A stretch of DNA of 64,000 nucleotides from an uncultured Paracoccaceae bacterium (GTDB lineage: Bacteria; Pseudomonadota; Alphaproteobacteria; Rhodobacterales; Rhodobacteraceae), in contig CANKZJ010000010.1 of the NCBI GenBank assembly GCA_947488605.1, positions 1 to 64,000 of the forward strand, written 5' to 3'. A program made the position numbers and the translations under genes. A model generated the notes under the pieces. That model saw only the letters and a list, made by a program, of their open reading frames with translations, was not told where the DNA came from and made no database searches. This document shows, in pieces, positions 1 to 8,851 of the stretch. The stretch's first letter is position 1; each line of letters begins with the position of its first letter.

Positions 1-312
1 GCGGCCCGCCAGATCAATCGCACGGATCATGCCTTGCTCGAATGCGGCGCGTTCATCCGCGTCACCCAGCAATGCGGCACCCTGCACACCGAACAAAAGC
101 GACTGCATCGAAACAAGCGAAAGCCCCCGCGCGGCGATCTCGGCAATCGCTGTCTTGGCCGTTTCCGGATCAGGCACAAAAGGATCACTGGATGAATGAA
201 AAAACAAACCCGGCGCGATCTCAAGCCCGGTAAAACCGGCCTGCGCCATTACATCATAGGCTTCCAGCCGTTCGTCTGGCGCCCAAGCAATATTTGAAAC
301 CGAAAGAATCAT
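1..312 (-). CDS. Sugar phosphate isomerase/epimerase (TIM barrel), 3' part outside window
   Basis: Only the first 104 codons lie in the window, and the reading frame is open to position 1. The start ATG (310-312) overlaps the stop of the upstream epimerase gene in an ATGA arrangement, which fixes the start and implies translational coupling. The N-terminus (MILSVSNIAWAPDE, then GFTGLEIAPGLFF and later LVSMQSLLFGVQG) is typical of AP-endonuclease-2/xylose-isomerase-like TIM barrels, which isomerise or epimerise sugars and polyols with a divalent metal. The metal ligands lie in the missing part. Pairing with an epimerase suggests cytoplasmic sugar interconversion. The substrate is unknown. Confidence 0.75.
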   Translation of the reverse strand, partial: MILSVSNIAWAPDERLEAYDVMAQAGFTGLEIAPGLFFHSSSDPFVPDPETAKTAIAEIAARGLSLVSMQSLLFGVQGAALLGDADERAAFEQGMIRAIDLAGR

Positions 313-1268
313 GCGGCCTGCCGTTGGTCACTGAAGAACGCTGAAAGCTTGTCCAGCACCACATCTGCACTCTCTAGATAGCGCCCTTCGACTCCCCACA
401 GATCGGCGTGGCGGGTGTGCATGTCTTCGCGGTGCAGTTTGGCACCTGTGTCTGGCATATCAGACCCCAGCAATCGGGCATGAATATCCGCAGCACGTAA
501 CGGAGACACGGCAAGATGGACGCAGTGCAGATCAGCCGAGATGGCTGTTTGCACATCATCCCAAAGCCGCGCCATATCGTAATACTGGAAGGTAGACTCC
601 GGATTGTGAAACTGCGTCGCCGACATGCCCACCGCGCGCACCGCATCGTCCAGTGCTGGTCGCCGCGTGTCCGCGTTCAACACAGCGCGGTCGAGGCAAA
701 GCATTCCAGTGTCAGCATCCAGCGCGTAGAAACCTGCCATTGCATCTCGCAGATTCGGTGCGATCTGCTCTAGTAGCGTCGTCAACCGCGCCTCGGGCAT
801 CATGGACGGCACCGGATTCATAAGGTCAAAGAGAAAATTCTTCCGAAGGCCGGGCCCGAACAACGCGGGCAGACGCACCACAAGGCAGTTGTCAAAATGG
901 TCTTCACAAAACGCCTCCAACTGGCGGCGATGCTGACCGTAGGCGATGTCTTGTTTGAAAGCGGTGGTGCTCTCATCAGCACCAGACGCGAAATCATCAA
1001 GCACGGCGATAGATGAGATCAGAACAAAGCGTTTCGCCTGCACCTTGCTAAGCTGTCTGGTCAATGCGTCTATGGCAGCACGGTCGCGATCGGGATGACG
1101 GTTGGCGATAAACATCGATCCCGGTGCAGCGGCGCAAACAACCGTATCGAAGGCAGTATGCGCGATCTCATCAATGTTCTTGCTGTTAAATTTGCCGTCA
1201 AAAGTGTGTTGGTGAACCAATGTCCCCCCCACAAATCCGCTATGTCCAATGATGGCATCGTTCGTCAT
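309..1268 (-). CDS. NAD-dependent epimerase/dehydratase-like extended SDR
   Basis: A 319-residue protein with an N-terminal Rossmann motif IGHSGFVGGTL, a strand reading VVCAAAPGS, FVLISSIAVLDD as the usual catalytic-Ser strand, and YGQHRRQLE where the YxxxK motif should be. The catalytic Lys is therefore Arg in this reading. VVRLPALFGPG matches the substrate-binding segment of extended SDRs. Such enzymes act on nucleotide-linked or free sugars in the cytoplasm. It overlaps the downstream TIM-barrel gene by 4 bp, so the two probably act in one pathway. The exact reaction cannot be read from the sequence. Confidence 0.7.
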   Translation of the reverse strand: MTNDAIIGHSGFVGGTLVHQHTFDGKFNSKNIDEIAHTAFDTVVCAAAPGSMFIANRHPDRDRAAIDALTRQLSKVQAKRFVLISSIAVLDDFASGADESTTAFKQDIAYGQHRRQLEAFCEDHFDNCLVVRLPALFGPGLRKNFLFDLMNPVPSMMPEARLTTLLEQIAPNLRDAMAGFYALDADTGMLCLDRAVLNADTRRPALDDAVRAVGMSATQFHNPESTFQYYDMARLWDDVQTAISADLHCVHLAVSPLRAADIHARLLGSDMPDTGAKLHREDMHTRHADLWGVEGRYLESADVVLDKLSAFFSDQRQAA

Positions 1269-1615
1269 ACGACATTAACAACCTAATGCTTAAAAACCTA
1301 ACCGCGCCGCGCGCAGATTTCTTAGCAGAAACAACCACAGTTGAACAGCGCTTTTGGTCCTTGTGAACCTTGTCCAAAACACTCGCCGTCTTGTTGCAAC
1401 AAGGTCTTTGGGCGCTGAAAAATCAAGGCTTTGGATCAAGACAGGGATTTGGCTTTCACCACCCGAAACGCAAGCGCGGCAACCGCACCATCAAATTGGC
1501 CGACAACACTACTTTGTCTGTCGATAACATCTCGCTATTTTACAATTTTCTAGATGGATTTCGCAGGCGTTCCGCCTATGTTAGGCGACAAGTGTTTTAG
1601 CCTTGGAGTATTAGT
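1269..1615. other. Intergenic region between divergent genes
   Basis: This 347-bp stretch separates the leftward epimerase gene from the rightward exported protein and should hold both promoters. It contains a perfect 14-bp palindrome, CTTGTTGCAACAAG, at 1390-1403, which could be a regulator site. A 76-codon frame with a TTG start crosses it, but it has no convincing ribosome site or family resemblance and I do not call it a gene. Confidence 0.4.
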
Positions 1616-2560
1616 ATGATCACGATGCGTGCAGCCACCTTTTCCTTAGCCATAATTTCTGCGGCGACCTTTTTCACCCCGACCAGCGCCACAGCACAAG
1701 TCGCGCAAGATCGGGTGATCGGCGCGAGCATGAACTCTTTGTATTATCACGGTCGTTATCAAAATGTTCCGACTTGGCTTGACCGTATGGCCGACGCTGA
1801 TGGCGGCAAAAGGGTTTGGGCACAGGGTACGTATGATGTGAGATCAAACAATCCGCCAAACTGGAGCCAAGATTGGACGCCAGAGGTCAGATCCCCTAAC
1901 CTTCCCACCGACGGATCAGCATCTTGGGCACGAGCAAACGCTGCAAGCATATCTGACATGATCGTCGTGACAGACAACTTTTCAGGCCCGCCAGTTTATA
2001 GCAATTCCGGAACAGACCCACGACAAGGTGGACCCGTCCCTATCCCAAACGCCGCTGACTGGGTTTCTGAGATCACAAACTCCATTATTCAGCCCTTTGA
2101 GGCCAATACCGCCGTACCGCCCACGTATTGGATATATGAAGGGTGGGCAGACGGTGGACAAATCCTTGCTGAAGACGGTTCATCTAACGCAAGAGACTTT
2201 GCCGCATACCGCGAACGCACAACGAAAGGTTACGGTTATGGGGAGTGGTTTGATAACCTCGTAAGTGCCTTGCAAGAAGACACGCCAGACGCTGCATCAC
2301 GGATCAAGATCATTCCTGTGGCCAGAGTAATGATGTCCGTTATGGAAAACACCGCAGTCTCTACGTTAGACTCTGTCGATTGGTTTCACGACGATGCCCC
2401 GCACGGGCGCGACGAAATCTATTTGCTTGCGGCAATGATCACTTATTCTGCGCTTTTTGAAGAGCAAGCACCCATGCCCGATTTCACTGGCGCAAGCATC
2501 AATGACGTATTCAAAAGCAATTACGATAGCATAGCAGCGCATGTATTCGAGGCAATGTAG
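1616..2560 (+). CDS. Exported SGNH-hydrolase-like protein
   Basis: A 314-residue protein with a signal peptide (about residues 1-27, ending ATAQ). The start ATG follows GGAG with a 7-bp gap. Just after the signal peptide comes VIGASMNSLYYHG, which resembles the first block of SGNH/GDSL esterases and DUF4886-type proteins (G-x-S). Near the C-terminus, DWFHDDAPHGRDEIYLLAAMI resembles the block carrying the catalytic Asp/His, followed by an alanine/tyrosine helix as in that family. If correct it is a periplasmic or outer-membrane deacylase or glycan esterase. It sits beside GMC and SDR oxidoreductases that run in the same direction. The family call is tentative. Confidence 0.5.
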   Translation: MITMRAATFSLAIISAATFFTPTSATAQVAQDRVIGASMNSLYYHGRYQNVPTWLDRMADADGGKRVWAQGTYDVRSNNPPNWSQDWTPEVRSPNLPTDGSASWARANAASISDMIVVTDNFSGPPVYSNSGTDPRQGGPVPIPNAADWVSEITNSIIQPFEANTAVPPTYWIYEGWADGGQILAEDGSSNARDFAAYRERTTKGYGYGEWFDNLVSALQEDTPDAASRIKIIPVARVMMSVMENTAVSTLDSVDWFHDDAPHGRDEIYLLAAMITYSALFEEQAPMPDFTGASINDVFKSNYDSIAAHVFEAM

Positions 2561-2593
2561 GCACCCCACCGCAATATCGCTGCCATGTCCTGA

Positions 2594-4204
2594 GTGTGTG
2601 CCGGCATGACACCCAGTGAAGCCAAAGAGCGATCTTGGGACGTCATCATTGTTGGTGCAGGAATGGGTGGCGGCCTTGCGGGCCGGCGCCTGACCGAGCG
2701 TGGCCTTTCAGTCCTCTTTGTCGAAAAAGGTCAGGCAGGCTACCGGTCCGAACAGCAGGCGTATAGCGCTACACTAGCGGACCCCGCGGTGCGGCAAATG
2801 CGTGGTTTTTGGCCAAAACCGGTCGAAGCACATGACGGGAAAACAGTGTCTCGCTACTTCGCTCCTATTGGAAGCGGCGTTGGCGGCTCCTCTGTTTTCT
2901 ATGCAGCTGCCCTTGAACGACCCGAACCGCACGACCTCGATGCAACAGCGGACGCACCCCATCCCACCGGTGGCTGGCCCGTCGGCTTTGATGCATTCCT
3001 CCCCTATTTCGATCAAGCCGAAGACATCCTCTATGTGCGGGGCGATCCAGACAGTTTGTCAGATATCCCTTCCCCCAAGCTGCGACCGCCGCCCGAATTA
3101 ACCCCGCAAGAAACCGCGATGATGGAAGATTTTCGCAGTCGCGGCCTGCATCCCTACTATTCACACGTCGCACTAAAACGCTTGGAAAACTGTGCCAACT
3201 GTCTTGGCGGCAAATGCCCACGCGCATGTAAAATGGACGGGCGCTCAGCAGGCGTTGAACCTGCACTTGCCAGCGGGAACGCCGCCCTTTTGACCCAGTG
3301 CGATGTTGAAGAATTCCTGGTGGACCCTGCGGGCGAAATTTCAGGCATCAAGGTTCAGCACGAAGGTGAAAGCATAGTACTGGAGGCCAGTACCTATATT
3401 CTGGCCGCAGGATCGCTCGGATCGCCGACATTGCTGCTCCGCTCTACCAGCCAGTCGGCATCTGGTTGCGCGAATTCCAGTGATTGGGTCGGACGCGGCC
3501 TGATGTTTCATATCGACAACTTCTTTGCTGTCTGGCCACGCCGCGGCCAAAAACCCATCGGGCGCAGCCGCGCAATTTCCACCCGCGATTTCTACCTCCG
3601 CAAAGGGCACAGGCTGGGTCTGGTGCAGTCGATGGGCTACGAGGCCGACTACGGCACCATTATGCGTTTCTTGCTGATGCAATTTGAACGCTCACGATTT
3701 GCTCAATCTACCAAGTTAAAGCGGCTGCTAAATATCCCCGCCCTGATTGCGGCCAAGTTATTTGGAAATGCGGATGTCTATGTTGCCCAGATGGAAGATT
3801 TCCCCGTGGCCACAAATCGGGTCATTCTTAACAAAGAAGACCCCGAGATCCTGACCTTTGAATACATCGTCGCGCAGGATGTCTTTACCCGGCAGGTGGT
3901 TCTACGCCGCGTGATCCGCCGTGCAATCGGTTGGTGGCGGATGGTGTTCTTGTCGATCAAGCCAATCGTCAATGTCGGACACCCCCTTGGCAGCCTGCGT
4001 TTTGGCACTGACCCCGCCACCTCCGTGCTTGATCCTGACTGTAAGGCACATGATCACGACAACCTATTTGTGGCGGACGGGTCATTCATGCCAACATCGA
4101 TGGGCGTCAATCCAAGCCTGACAATCGCCGCAAACGCACTGCGCGTGGCCGATATCATCGCGGATCGCAAGGCAAACCGCACAGAACAAAGGCAAGCATC
4201 ATGA
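2594..4204 (+). CDS. GMC-family FAD-dependent oxidoreductase with Cys motif
   Basis: About 536 residues. The FAD-binding motif VIIVGAGMGGGLAGRRL lies near residue 18, and the C-terminal GMC block reads GHPLGSLRFG...ADGSFMPTSMGVNPSLTIAA. These features match the glucose-methanol-choline oxidoreductases, which oxidise alcohols or sugars at the flavin. Around residue 200 there is a Cys cluster, CANCLGGKCPRAC (C-x2-C-x4-C-x3-C), possibly a metal or Fe-S site seen in one GMC subgroup. The start could be GTG 2594 or ATG 2606; neither has a strong ribosome site. It overlaps the downstream SDR by ATGA, so the two are coupled. Confidence 0.85.
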   Translation: MCAGMTPSEAKERSWDVIIVGAGMGGGLAGRRLTERGLSVLFVEKGQAGYRSEQQAYSATLADPAVRQMRGFWPKPVEAHDGKTVSRYFAPIGSGVGGSSVFYAAALERPEPHDLDATADAPHPTGGWPVGFDAFLPYFDQAEDILYVRGDPDSLSDIPSPKLRPPPELTPQETAMMEDFRSRGLHPYYSHVALKRLENCANCLGGKCPRACKMDGRSAGVEPALASGNAALLTQCDVEEFLVDPAGEISGIKVQHEGESIVLEASTYILAAGSLGSPTLLLRSTSQSASGCANSSDWVGRGLMFHIDNFFAVWPRRGQKPIGRSRAISTRDFYLRKGHRLGLVQSMGYEADYGTIMRFLLMQFERSRFAQSTKLKRLLNIPALIAAKLFGNADVYVAQMEDFPVATNRVILNKEDPEILTFEYIVAQDVFTRQVVLRRVIRRAIGWWRMVFLSIKPIVNVGHPLGSLRFGTDPATSVLDPDCKAHDHDNLFVADGSFMPTSMGVNPSLTIAANALRVADIIADRKANRTEQRQAS

Positions 4205-4974
4205 GCGATTTTGACCAAAAGATCAGAAGCGGCGTTGCCGTCGTCACAGGTGCAAACCGTGGTTTGGGTCGGGAACTTTGCCGCGCGCTGGTTGCCCAAG
4301 GTGTTCAGGTTGCGGGCATCGGTCGCAAAGCAGAAGCGCTCGAAGGTCTCGCCACCGAATTAGGCGATGCGTTCATGCCGGTTGCTGCAGATGTTGCTGA
4401 TGCCGCCGCGATTAAGACAGCCTTTCGCGATATCAAAGCTGCGAAAGGCCCTGTCACCATCGTGATCAACAACGCCGCCGTTTATCCGCACCGCGATATC
4501 TTGGATGAAACACCCGAAAGCTTTGCGCGCACGGTGAACATAAACCTGATGGGTGTCTTTCATTGCTGTCACGAGGCACTGCCGGATATGGTCGAACGCG
4601 GCTATGGCCGCATCGTGAATATCAGCACTTTTGCGCATGTCTCACCAGCGCCGACAGCCGCCGCATATTCCGTGACAAAGGGTGCCGCGCAAACCCTGAC
4701 AAAGTCTCTCGTCGCTGATCTGGGCGACAGGTTTCCAAACATCGTCATCAATGACTGGGTTCCCGGCGAACTTGCGACTGAAATGGGCCGTCCCGAAGGT
4801 ATTCATCCACAGCAAGCCGCCGAATGGGGTGTGCGTTTGGCGCTTTGGCATGACCCGATGTTGACCGGCAGGCTCTTTGAAAGAAACTTTGAATTTCTTG
4901 AACCTATCGGGCTCAAACGCAAAGTGCTGAACAAACTTATCGGCCGAAAGCGTGTGCCGCTGCTTTTGTCATAG
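4201..4974 (+). CDS. Short-chain dehydrogenase/reductase
   Basis: A 257-residue classical SDR. It has the cofactor motif VTGANRGLGRE, the structural NNAA motif, the Ser strand VNISTFAHVSP, and the catalytic YSVTK pair (YxxxK). The start ATG overlaps the GMC stop by 4 bp, so the pair may carry out sequential oxidation and reduction of one substrate, for example a net epimerisation of a hydroxyl. That role is inference. It is cytoplasmic, with no signal peptide. Confidence 0.85.
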   Translation: MSDFDQKIRSGVAVVTGANRGLGRELCRALVAQGVQVAGIGRKAEALEGLATELGDAFMPVAADVADAAAIKTAFRDIKAAKGPVTIVINNAAVYPHRDILDETPESFARTVNINLMGVFHCCHEALPDMVERGYGRIVNISTFAHVSPAPTAAAYSVTKGAAQTLTKSLVADLGDRFPNIVINDWVPGELATEMGRPEGIHPQQAAEWGVRLALWHDPMLTGRLFERNFEFLEPIGLKRKVLNKLIGRKRVPLLLS

Positions 4975-4983
4975 CCAAGTCGT

Positions 4984-5709
4984 TCAAGACAGCGTTTCAA
5001 AAGTAACGCTGCCGGTTTCCACATGCGCCATCGTCAGACGGCCAGTCGCATAAGCGCCCGTGTCGATAGCAATGCGGCCCTGCGCCATTTGCGGCGCATC
5101 CACAATCGTGTGCCCGTGCAGAACCCAGATGCCGTCTTGGCGCACCCTACTGTCAAAATCCGGATGACCCCAACGCAACACCCCGGATGTCTGGTCGTCC
5201 ATAGGAACACCCGGATCAGCGCCCGCATGCACAACGGCCACATTTCCCGACGTCCACATCGAGGGTAAATCACGCACCCAGTCCAGCAACGCTGGGTCAA
5301 TAGCGGCAACCAGTTCATCGCGCGCTTTGCGCATCTTGCCCGCATCACTCGCCGCATCAACGCCGCCTACATCGAAGCTCGCGAGCGTTTGCACCCCGCC
5401 ATAGCGCAGCCACCTGCTGCCATACTCTTCGGGCGTGTCGATAAAGCGCAGCATCATTTCTTCATGATTGCCGGACAAACAAATAATGTCGGGACGGGCG
5501 AAAAGCATCTGCAACACGTCAGCCGACCGCGCGCCCCGGTCAACGTAGTCACCCACACACACGACGGGCCGGTCTTTGGCTTGACGTAAAGCGTCGCTCA
5601 AAAGATCAGCACAGCCATGAATATCCCCAATCGCGCAAAATGGCGTATCGGGGGCCACGGGCGGAAACGGTGGCTTGCGCCCCAGCTTATCAACGAACGC
5701 GCGGAGCAT
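4984..5709 (-). CDS. Metallophosphoesterase (PP2A-like Ser/Thr phosphatase family)
   Basis: A 241-residue protein with every signature of the calcineurin-like phosphoesterase fold in order: GDIHG (about residue 28), GDYVDRG, GNHE, VVHAG, and GHT near the C-terminus. These residues bind two metal ions. Bacterial members dephosphorylate proteins or small phosphorylated molecules in the cytoplasm. It is the most distal gene of the leftward run 4984-10252 that carries polysaccharide genes, and in such operons it may reverse tyrosine or serine phosphorylation of export proteins. That role is inferred. Confidence 0.85.
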   Translation of the reverse strand: MLRAFVDKLGRKPPFPPVAPDTPFCAIGDIHGCADLLSDALRQAKDRPVVCVGDYVDRGARSADVLQMLFARPDIICLSGNHEEMMLRFIDTPEEYGSRWLRYGGVQTLASFDVGGVDAASDAGKMRKARDELVAAIDPALLDWVRDLPSMWTSGNVAVVHAGADPGVPMDDQTSGVLRWGHPDFDSRVRQDGIWVLHGHTIVDAPQMAQGRIAIDTGAYATGRLTMAHVETGSVTFETLS

Positions 5710-5736
5710 ATGCGGACCTCGCTCTAGGGATCACGT

Positions 5737-6267
5737 TCACCACGTCCGCAATGTTTTGGCGGGCACGCCAGCGACAATGCGGCCGCCCTCGATATCCTTT
5801 GTCACAACACTATTGGCGCCAACCTCGACATGATCACCAATCGTCAACGGACCAATGATCTTTGCACCCGCGCCCAAGTCGACGTGGCCGCCCATCACCA
5901 CGGCAGACGTAATAGTCACTTGATGAAAAATCTGGCAATTTGGCCCAATCCGCGCATCAGGATTGATGATGATGCCCGTAGGGTGCGGCATCCGCAGACC
6001 GCCTTCAATCTGCGTTCCAAGGTGAATTTCCGATTGCGTGATAATCGACCAAAACCGATGCACCAAGACCCAATGCTTGCTCAACACCCAACCCAAAGGT
6101 CCACCACGCGCCTTTGCCGCCTGATAGCGACGAACCGCGCGCAGCAATTTATAGCCGGGATCCCAAAACTGGCGCACCTCTTCACGGGACCAGTCAGGCA
6201 CAGTCGCAGAAATACCTAACTGGTGTGACAGGTCATCAGACGTTTTCTTTTCCACATCGTTAGCCAT
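5737..6267 (-). CDS. Serine O-acetyltransferase-like hexapeptide acyltransferase
   Basis: A 176-residue protein with a helical N-terminus and a left-handed beta-helix C-terminus showing hexapeptide repeats (IIINPDARIGPNC, VVMGGHVDLGAGAKI, IGDHVEVGANSVV) and the ending GVPAKTLRTW. This is the CysE/LbetaH layout, but it is shorter than CysE (about 270 residues) and matches the CysE-like acetyltransferases found in polysaccharide clusters. A probable catalytic His lies in MPHPTG. The likely role is O-acetylation of a sugar or lipid-linked repeat unit from acetyl-CoA. The gene lies between the phosphatase and the UGM-like flavoprotein in one leftward operon. Confidence 0.8.
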   Translation of the reverse strand: MANDVEKKTSDDLSHQLGISATVPDWSREEVRQFWDPGYKLLRAVRRYQAAKARGGPLGWVLSKHWVLVHRFWSIITQSEIHLGTQIEGGLRMPHPTGIIINPDARIGPNCQIFHQVTITSAVVMGGHVDLGAGAKIIGPLTIGDHVEVGANSVVTKDIEGGRIVAGVPAKTLRTW

Positions 6268-6282
6268 GCCTGCCCACCCAAG

Positions 6283-7539
6283 TCAGCCCTCGTGCCATGA
6301 CGCGACAAGTGCGCGGGCTTCGATCATGTTGTCCTCGATGGAACAATAGGTCCATCCGCCATAACGCCCGATGGAATGCACGTCATGCGCTTTCAACGTC
6401 ACGTTCAGGCGATCAACCTCAGCGCGGGCTTGCTGGTTGATATGGACATAGGCGGGGTCCATCACCAACGAATGCTCGGATACCAATTCATGCCCGTCGA
6501 TCAGACCTTCGCGGGCGAGACCCTCTAGTACGCGGGCGCGCGTGCCCTCGAAATCAACCTCTGCATCGCGCGGCAGGCCGACCTCGACATAAAGGCTCAT
6601 ACGGTCGGTATCAAAGATGTTGTCGTAGAACCCGACACGGTAAAATTCGAGCGCACGGTCAGGATAGTAGACCCAATGCACTTCCTTGGGACCTTTGCGG
6701 TCAAAGCCCAGATTGAAAACCATGACCTTGTTCCACGTGAACACCTCATCGTTGTAATCAAGGCCTGCAAACTGCGCCAAACGGTTGAAAGGTGCCGATG
6801 ACACCAATCGATCAAAAGCAATCTCGCGGAGGGTCGTACGGGCAACCTTGCGCTCAAGATCAATGCCGATCAAAGCCTCGTTCAAACAAATCGCGTCTGG
6901 GCGCACGGCACTGGCTATCGCATTCACGTATTCAATCGCGCCGCCTTGGGGATAGGTAAAGCTGGCGTTATAGCTTTGATTGTCCGGCGTTTTCATGTTG
7001 CGCACAACATCGTCCACATCCGCATGCGGGAAAAACCGCCCCATCGCGTCCTTATCGAGCGACCCGAGATCACACGCATAAAGCTTCTCGTTATAAGGCA
7101 CGAGGAACTTCTCGCTGATGCTTTTGCCGAAGCGGCTATAAACCATATCAAGGAAGCTGCCCTCTTCCTTCGCGTTCGATTTCGCAAAGTAGAGGTCGTG
7201 CAGACAATCAATCATGTCCGCCTTGGGCAGCTGGTGGATGTTTTTCTGAAACGGAAAGTCGATCCAATCGCCACCATACGCCACAAAGGACTTCTTCTCG
7301 CAGGTGATGATATCCTGGCCCTGCATCCGTTCACGCAGCCAAGCCTCGATCTCCGGGTTCTTGAAATGGAAGAAATGCCCTGAGTAATCCCAGACAAATC
7401 CATCCTGTTTTGTCGTTTTGCAATAGCCGCCAATGGCGCTATCGGCATCAAGCACCAGATAATCAGCGTCACCCAATGCGGCGGCAGTCGATAACCCGCT
7501 GATGCCGGCCCCAATGATCAATGTTTGGGTCTTTTCCAT
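6283..7539 (-). CDS. UDP-galactopyranose-mutase-like flavoprotein
   Basis: About 418 residues. The ATG at 7539 follows AAGGA with an 8-bp gap and is a better start than a TTG two codons upstream. The N-terminal FAD motif is [16 protein letters not shown], followed by GGYCKT and the flavin-adjacent GHFFHF. The stretch [14 protein letters not shown] closely resembles the substrate segment of UGM-like enzymes, and the C-terminus has [15 protein letters not shown], the second FAD-contact block. Such proteins convert pyranose to furanose nucleotide sugars or carry out related flavin chemistry. In a glycan operon with an acetyltransferase and a GT4 this fits precursor supply, but the substrate is not certain. 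Confidence 0.75.
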   Translation of the reverse strand: MEKTQTLIIGAGISGLSTAAALGDADYLVLDADSAIGGYCKTTKQDGFVWDYSGHFFHFKNPEIEAWLRERMQGQDIITCEKKSFVAYGGDWIDFPFQKNIHQLPKADMIDCLHDLYFAKSNAKEEGSFLDMVYSRFGKSISEKFLVPYNEKLYACDLGSLDKDAMGRFFPHADVDDVVRNMKTPDNQSYNASFTYPQGGAIEYVNAIASAVRPDAICLNEALIGIDLERKVARTTLREIAFDRLVSSAPFNRLAQFAGLDYNDEVFTWNKVMVFNLGFDRKGPKEVHWVYYPDRALEFYRVGFYDNIFDTDRMSLYVEVGLPRDAEVDFEGTRARVLEGLAREGLIDGHELVSEHSLVMDPAYVHINQQARAEVDRLNVTLKAHDVHSIGRYGGWTYCSIEDNMIEARALVASWHEG

Positions 7540-7569
7540 AACCAAATTCCTTATTTCAAATCTCTGGGG

Positions 7570-8781
7570 TCAGCGCTTGCCCTGAAAGGCCGCAATCGCC
7601 GCTTTGTAACCTGCAACTGTCTGGGTCGCCACGGCGTCTGGATTATAAAGCGCGCTACAATCCATCCATGCTTGGCGTCCAAGCTTGGCCGTCAGGTCAG
7701 GATCGTCAAGCAACCGCTGACAGGCTTTCACCATCGCATCCAGGTCCTGACTTGGGATCAGCAGGCCGTTGCGTTCATCCTCAATCACCTCAACGATGCC
7801 ACCAACTGCCGTTGTGATCAGCGGGCAACCCAACGACATCGGCTCAAGCAGCATATACCCCATCGTGTCATATTGCGCAGCGATCAAGGTCAGGTAGTGA
7901 CTGGTGCGCAACGCCATCAAATCCGCATGGCTCATCTGTCCACGGTAGTCGACGCGCGCACGTAGCTCTGGCGGGAAATTCTGCGCGAAATAATCCTCGA
8001 AATAGACCGTCCCGGCATCTGATTGAATACCTTGATCCGGCCCAATGAAGGTCAACGTCAGATCGGGGTTGGCGTCGGCCAGTCGCGCAAAGGTTTGCAA
8101 GACCAGATCACCGCCTTTGATACTGTCGAACCGCCCAACGAACAGCATCTTGTTGCGGTCACAGCGGTCCACATGCCAAATGTCATCCTCGGCTGCGGAA
8201 ATGATCGGCGTGGGGATGATGATGCTATCATCAAGTGCTACATCGTAATGTTTCTTCACAGCGTTCAGCGTATCGTTGCAGTTCGCAGTGACGTAATGCG
8301 CGGTCTTGATCGCCAATCCCTCTTGTTCGCCACGTCCTTTGTTGAACGGCAAAACTGACAGGGCATCCTTAAAGAAACCGGTCAGGAAGAACGGCCCGTG
8401 TAGACGCAACGACACCGGCACGATGTTCATCTGGGCCGCTTGAACACCCATGCCAAAGGATTCCTCGATCTCGAAGACCTCGATCCCTTTGTCATCGTGC
8501 AATTGACGAATGGCCGCGGCAATCTGGGCTGCACGCTTTACACCGCCGTGCGGGACATAGCCGGTCTTGGCCTGAATGCGCTGCTTGATCCGGGACAGCA
8601 GGGAAAACTGGATCTCTTCCAGATCGACCGTATAGGGGTCTTTTTCACCGGCATCAGGGGTAAGAATATAAACCTCATGCCCAAATGCACGCAAAGACGT
8701 CACAAGCTGCGACGTGTAGGTCACAATACCCGATGCCACGCGCCCCGGTGGCCAAGATGAAACGTAAATCGCTATCTTCAT
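7570..8781 (-). CDS. Glycosyltransferase family 4
   Basis: A 403-residue GT-B enzyme. The N-terminus KIAIYVSSWPPGRVASGI carries the loop that precedes acceptor binding. The donor domain begins with MLFVGRFDSIKGGD and has the E-x7-E-like segment YMLLEPMSLGCPLITT, then GGIVEVI. GT4 enzymes transfer a sugar from a nucleotide donor with retention of configuration, here presumably onto the undecaprenyl-linked repeat unit at the inner membrane. It is followed closely by the UGM-like gene and preceded by the flippase gene in the same direction. Confidence 0.9.
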   Translation of the reverse strand: MKIAIYVSSWPPGRVASGIVTYTSQLVTSLRAFGHEVYILTPDAGEKDPYTVDLEEIQFSLLSRIKQRIQAKTGYVPHGGVKRAAQIAAAIRQLHDDKGIEVFEIEESFGMGVQAAQMNIVPVSLRLHGPFFLTGFFKDALSVLPFNKGRGEQEGLAIKTAHYVTANCNDTLNAVKKHYDVALDDSIIIPTPIISAAEDDIWHVDRCDRNKMLFVGRFDSIKGGDLVLQTFARLADANPDLTLTFIGPDQGIQSDAGTVYFEDYFAQNFPPELRARVDYRGQMSHADLMALRTSHYLTLIAAQYDTMGYMLLEPMSLGCPLITTAVGGIVEVIEDERNGLLIPSQDLDAMVKACQRLLDDPDLTAKLGRQAWMDCSALYNPDAVATQTVAGYKAAIAAFQGKR

Positions 8782-8851
8782 TTAATTACCAATTATATTA
8801 CTATCAGAAATCTTGCGTCGCCCAAGTTCTGACCAAAACCACATTACGGCG

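Noticed and set aside
1370..1600. 76-codon rightward frame with TTG start
   Set aside because: No ribosome site, low-complexity basic composition and no family resemblance; treated as intergenic.
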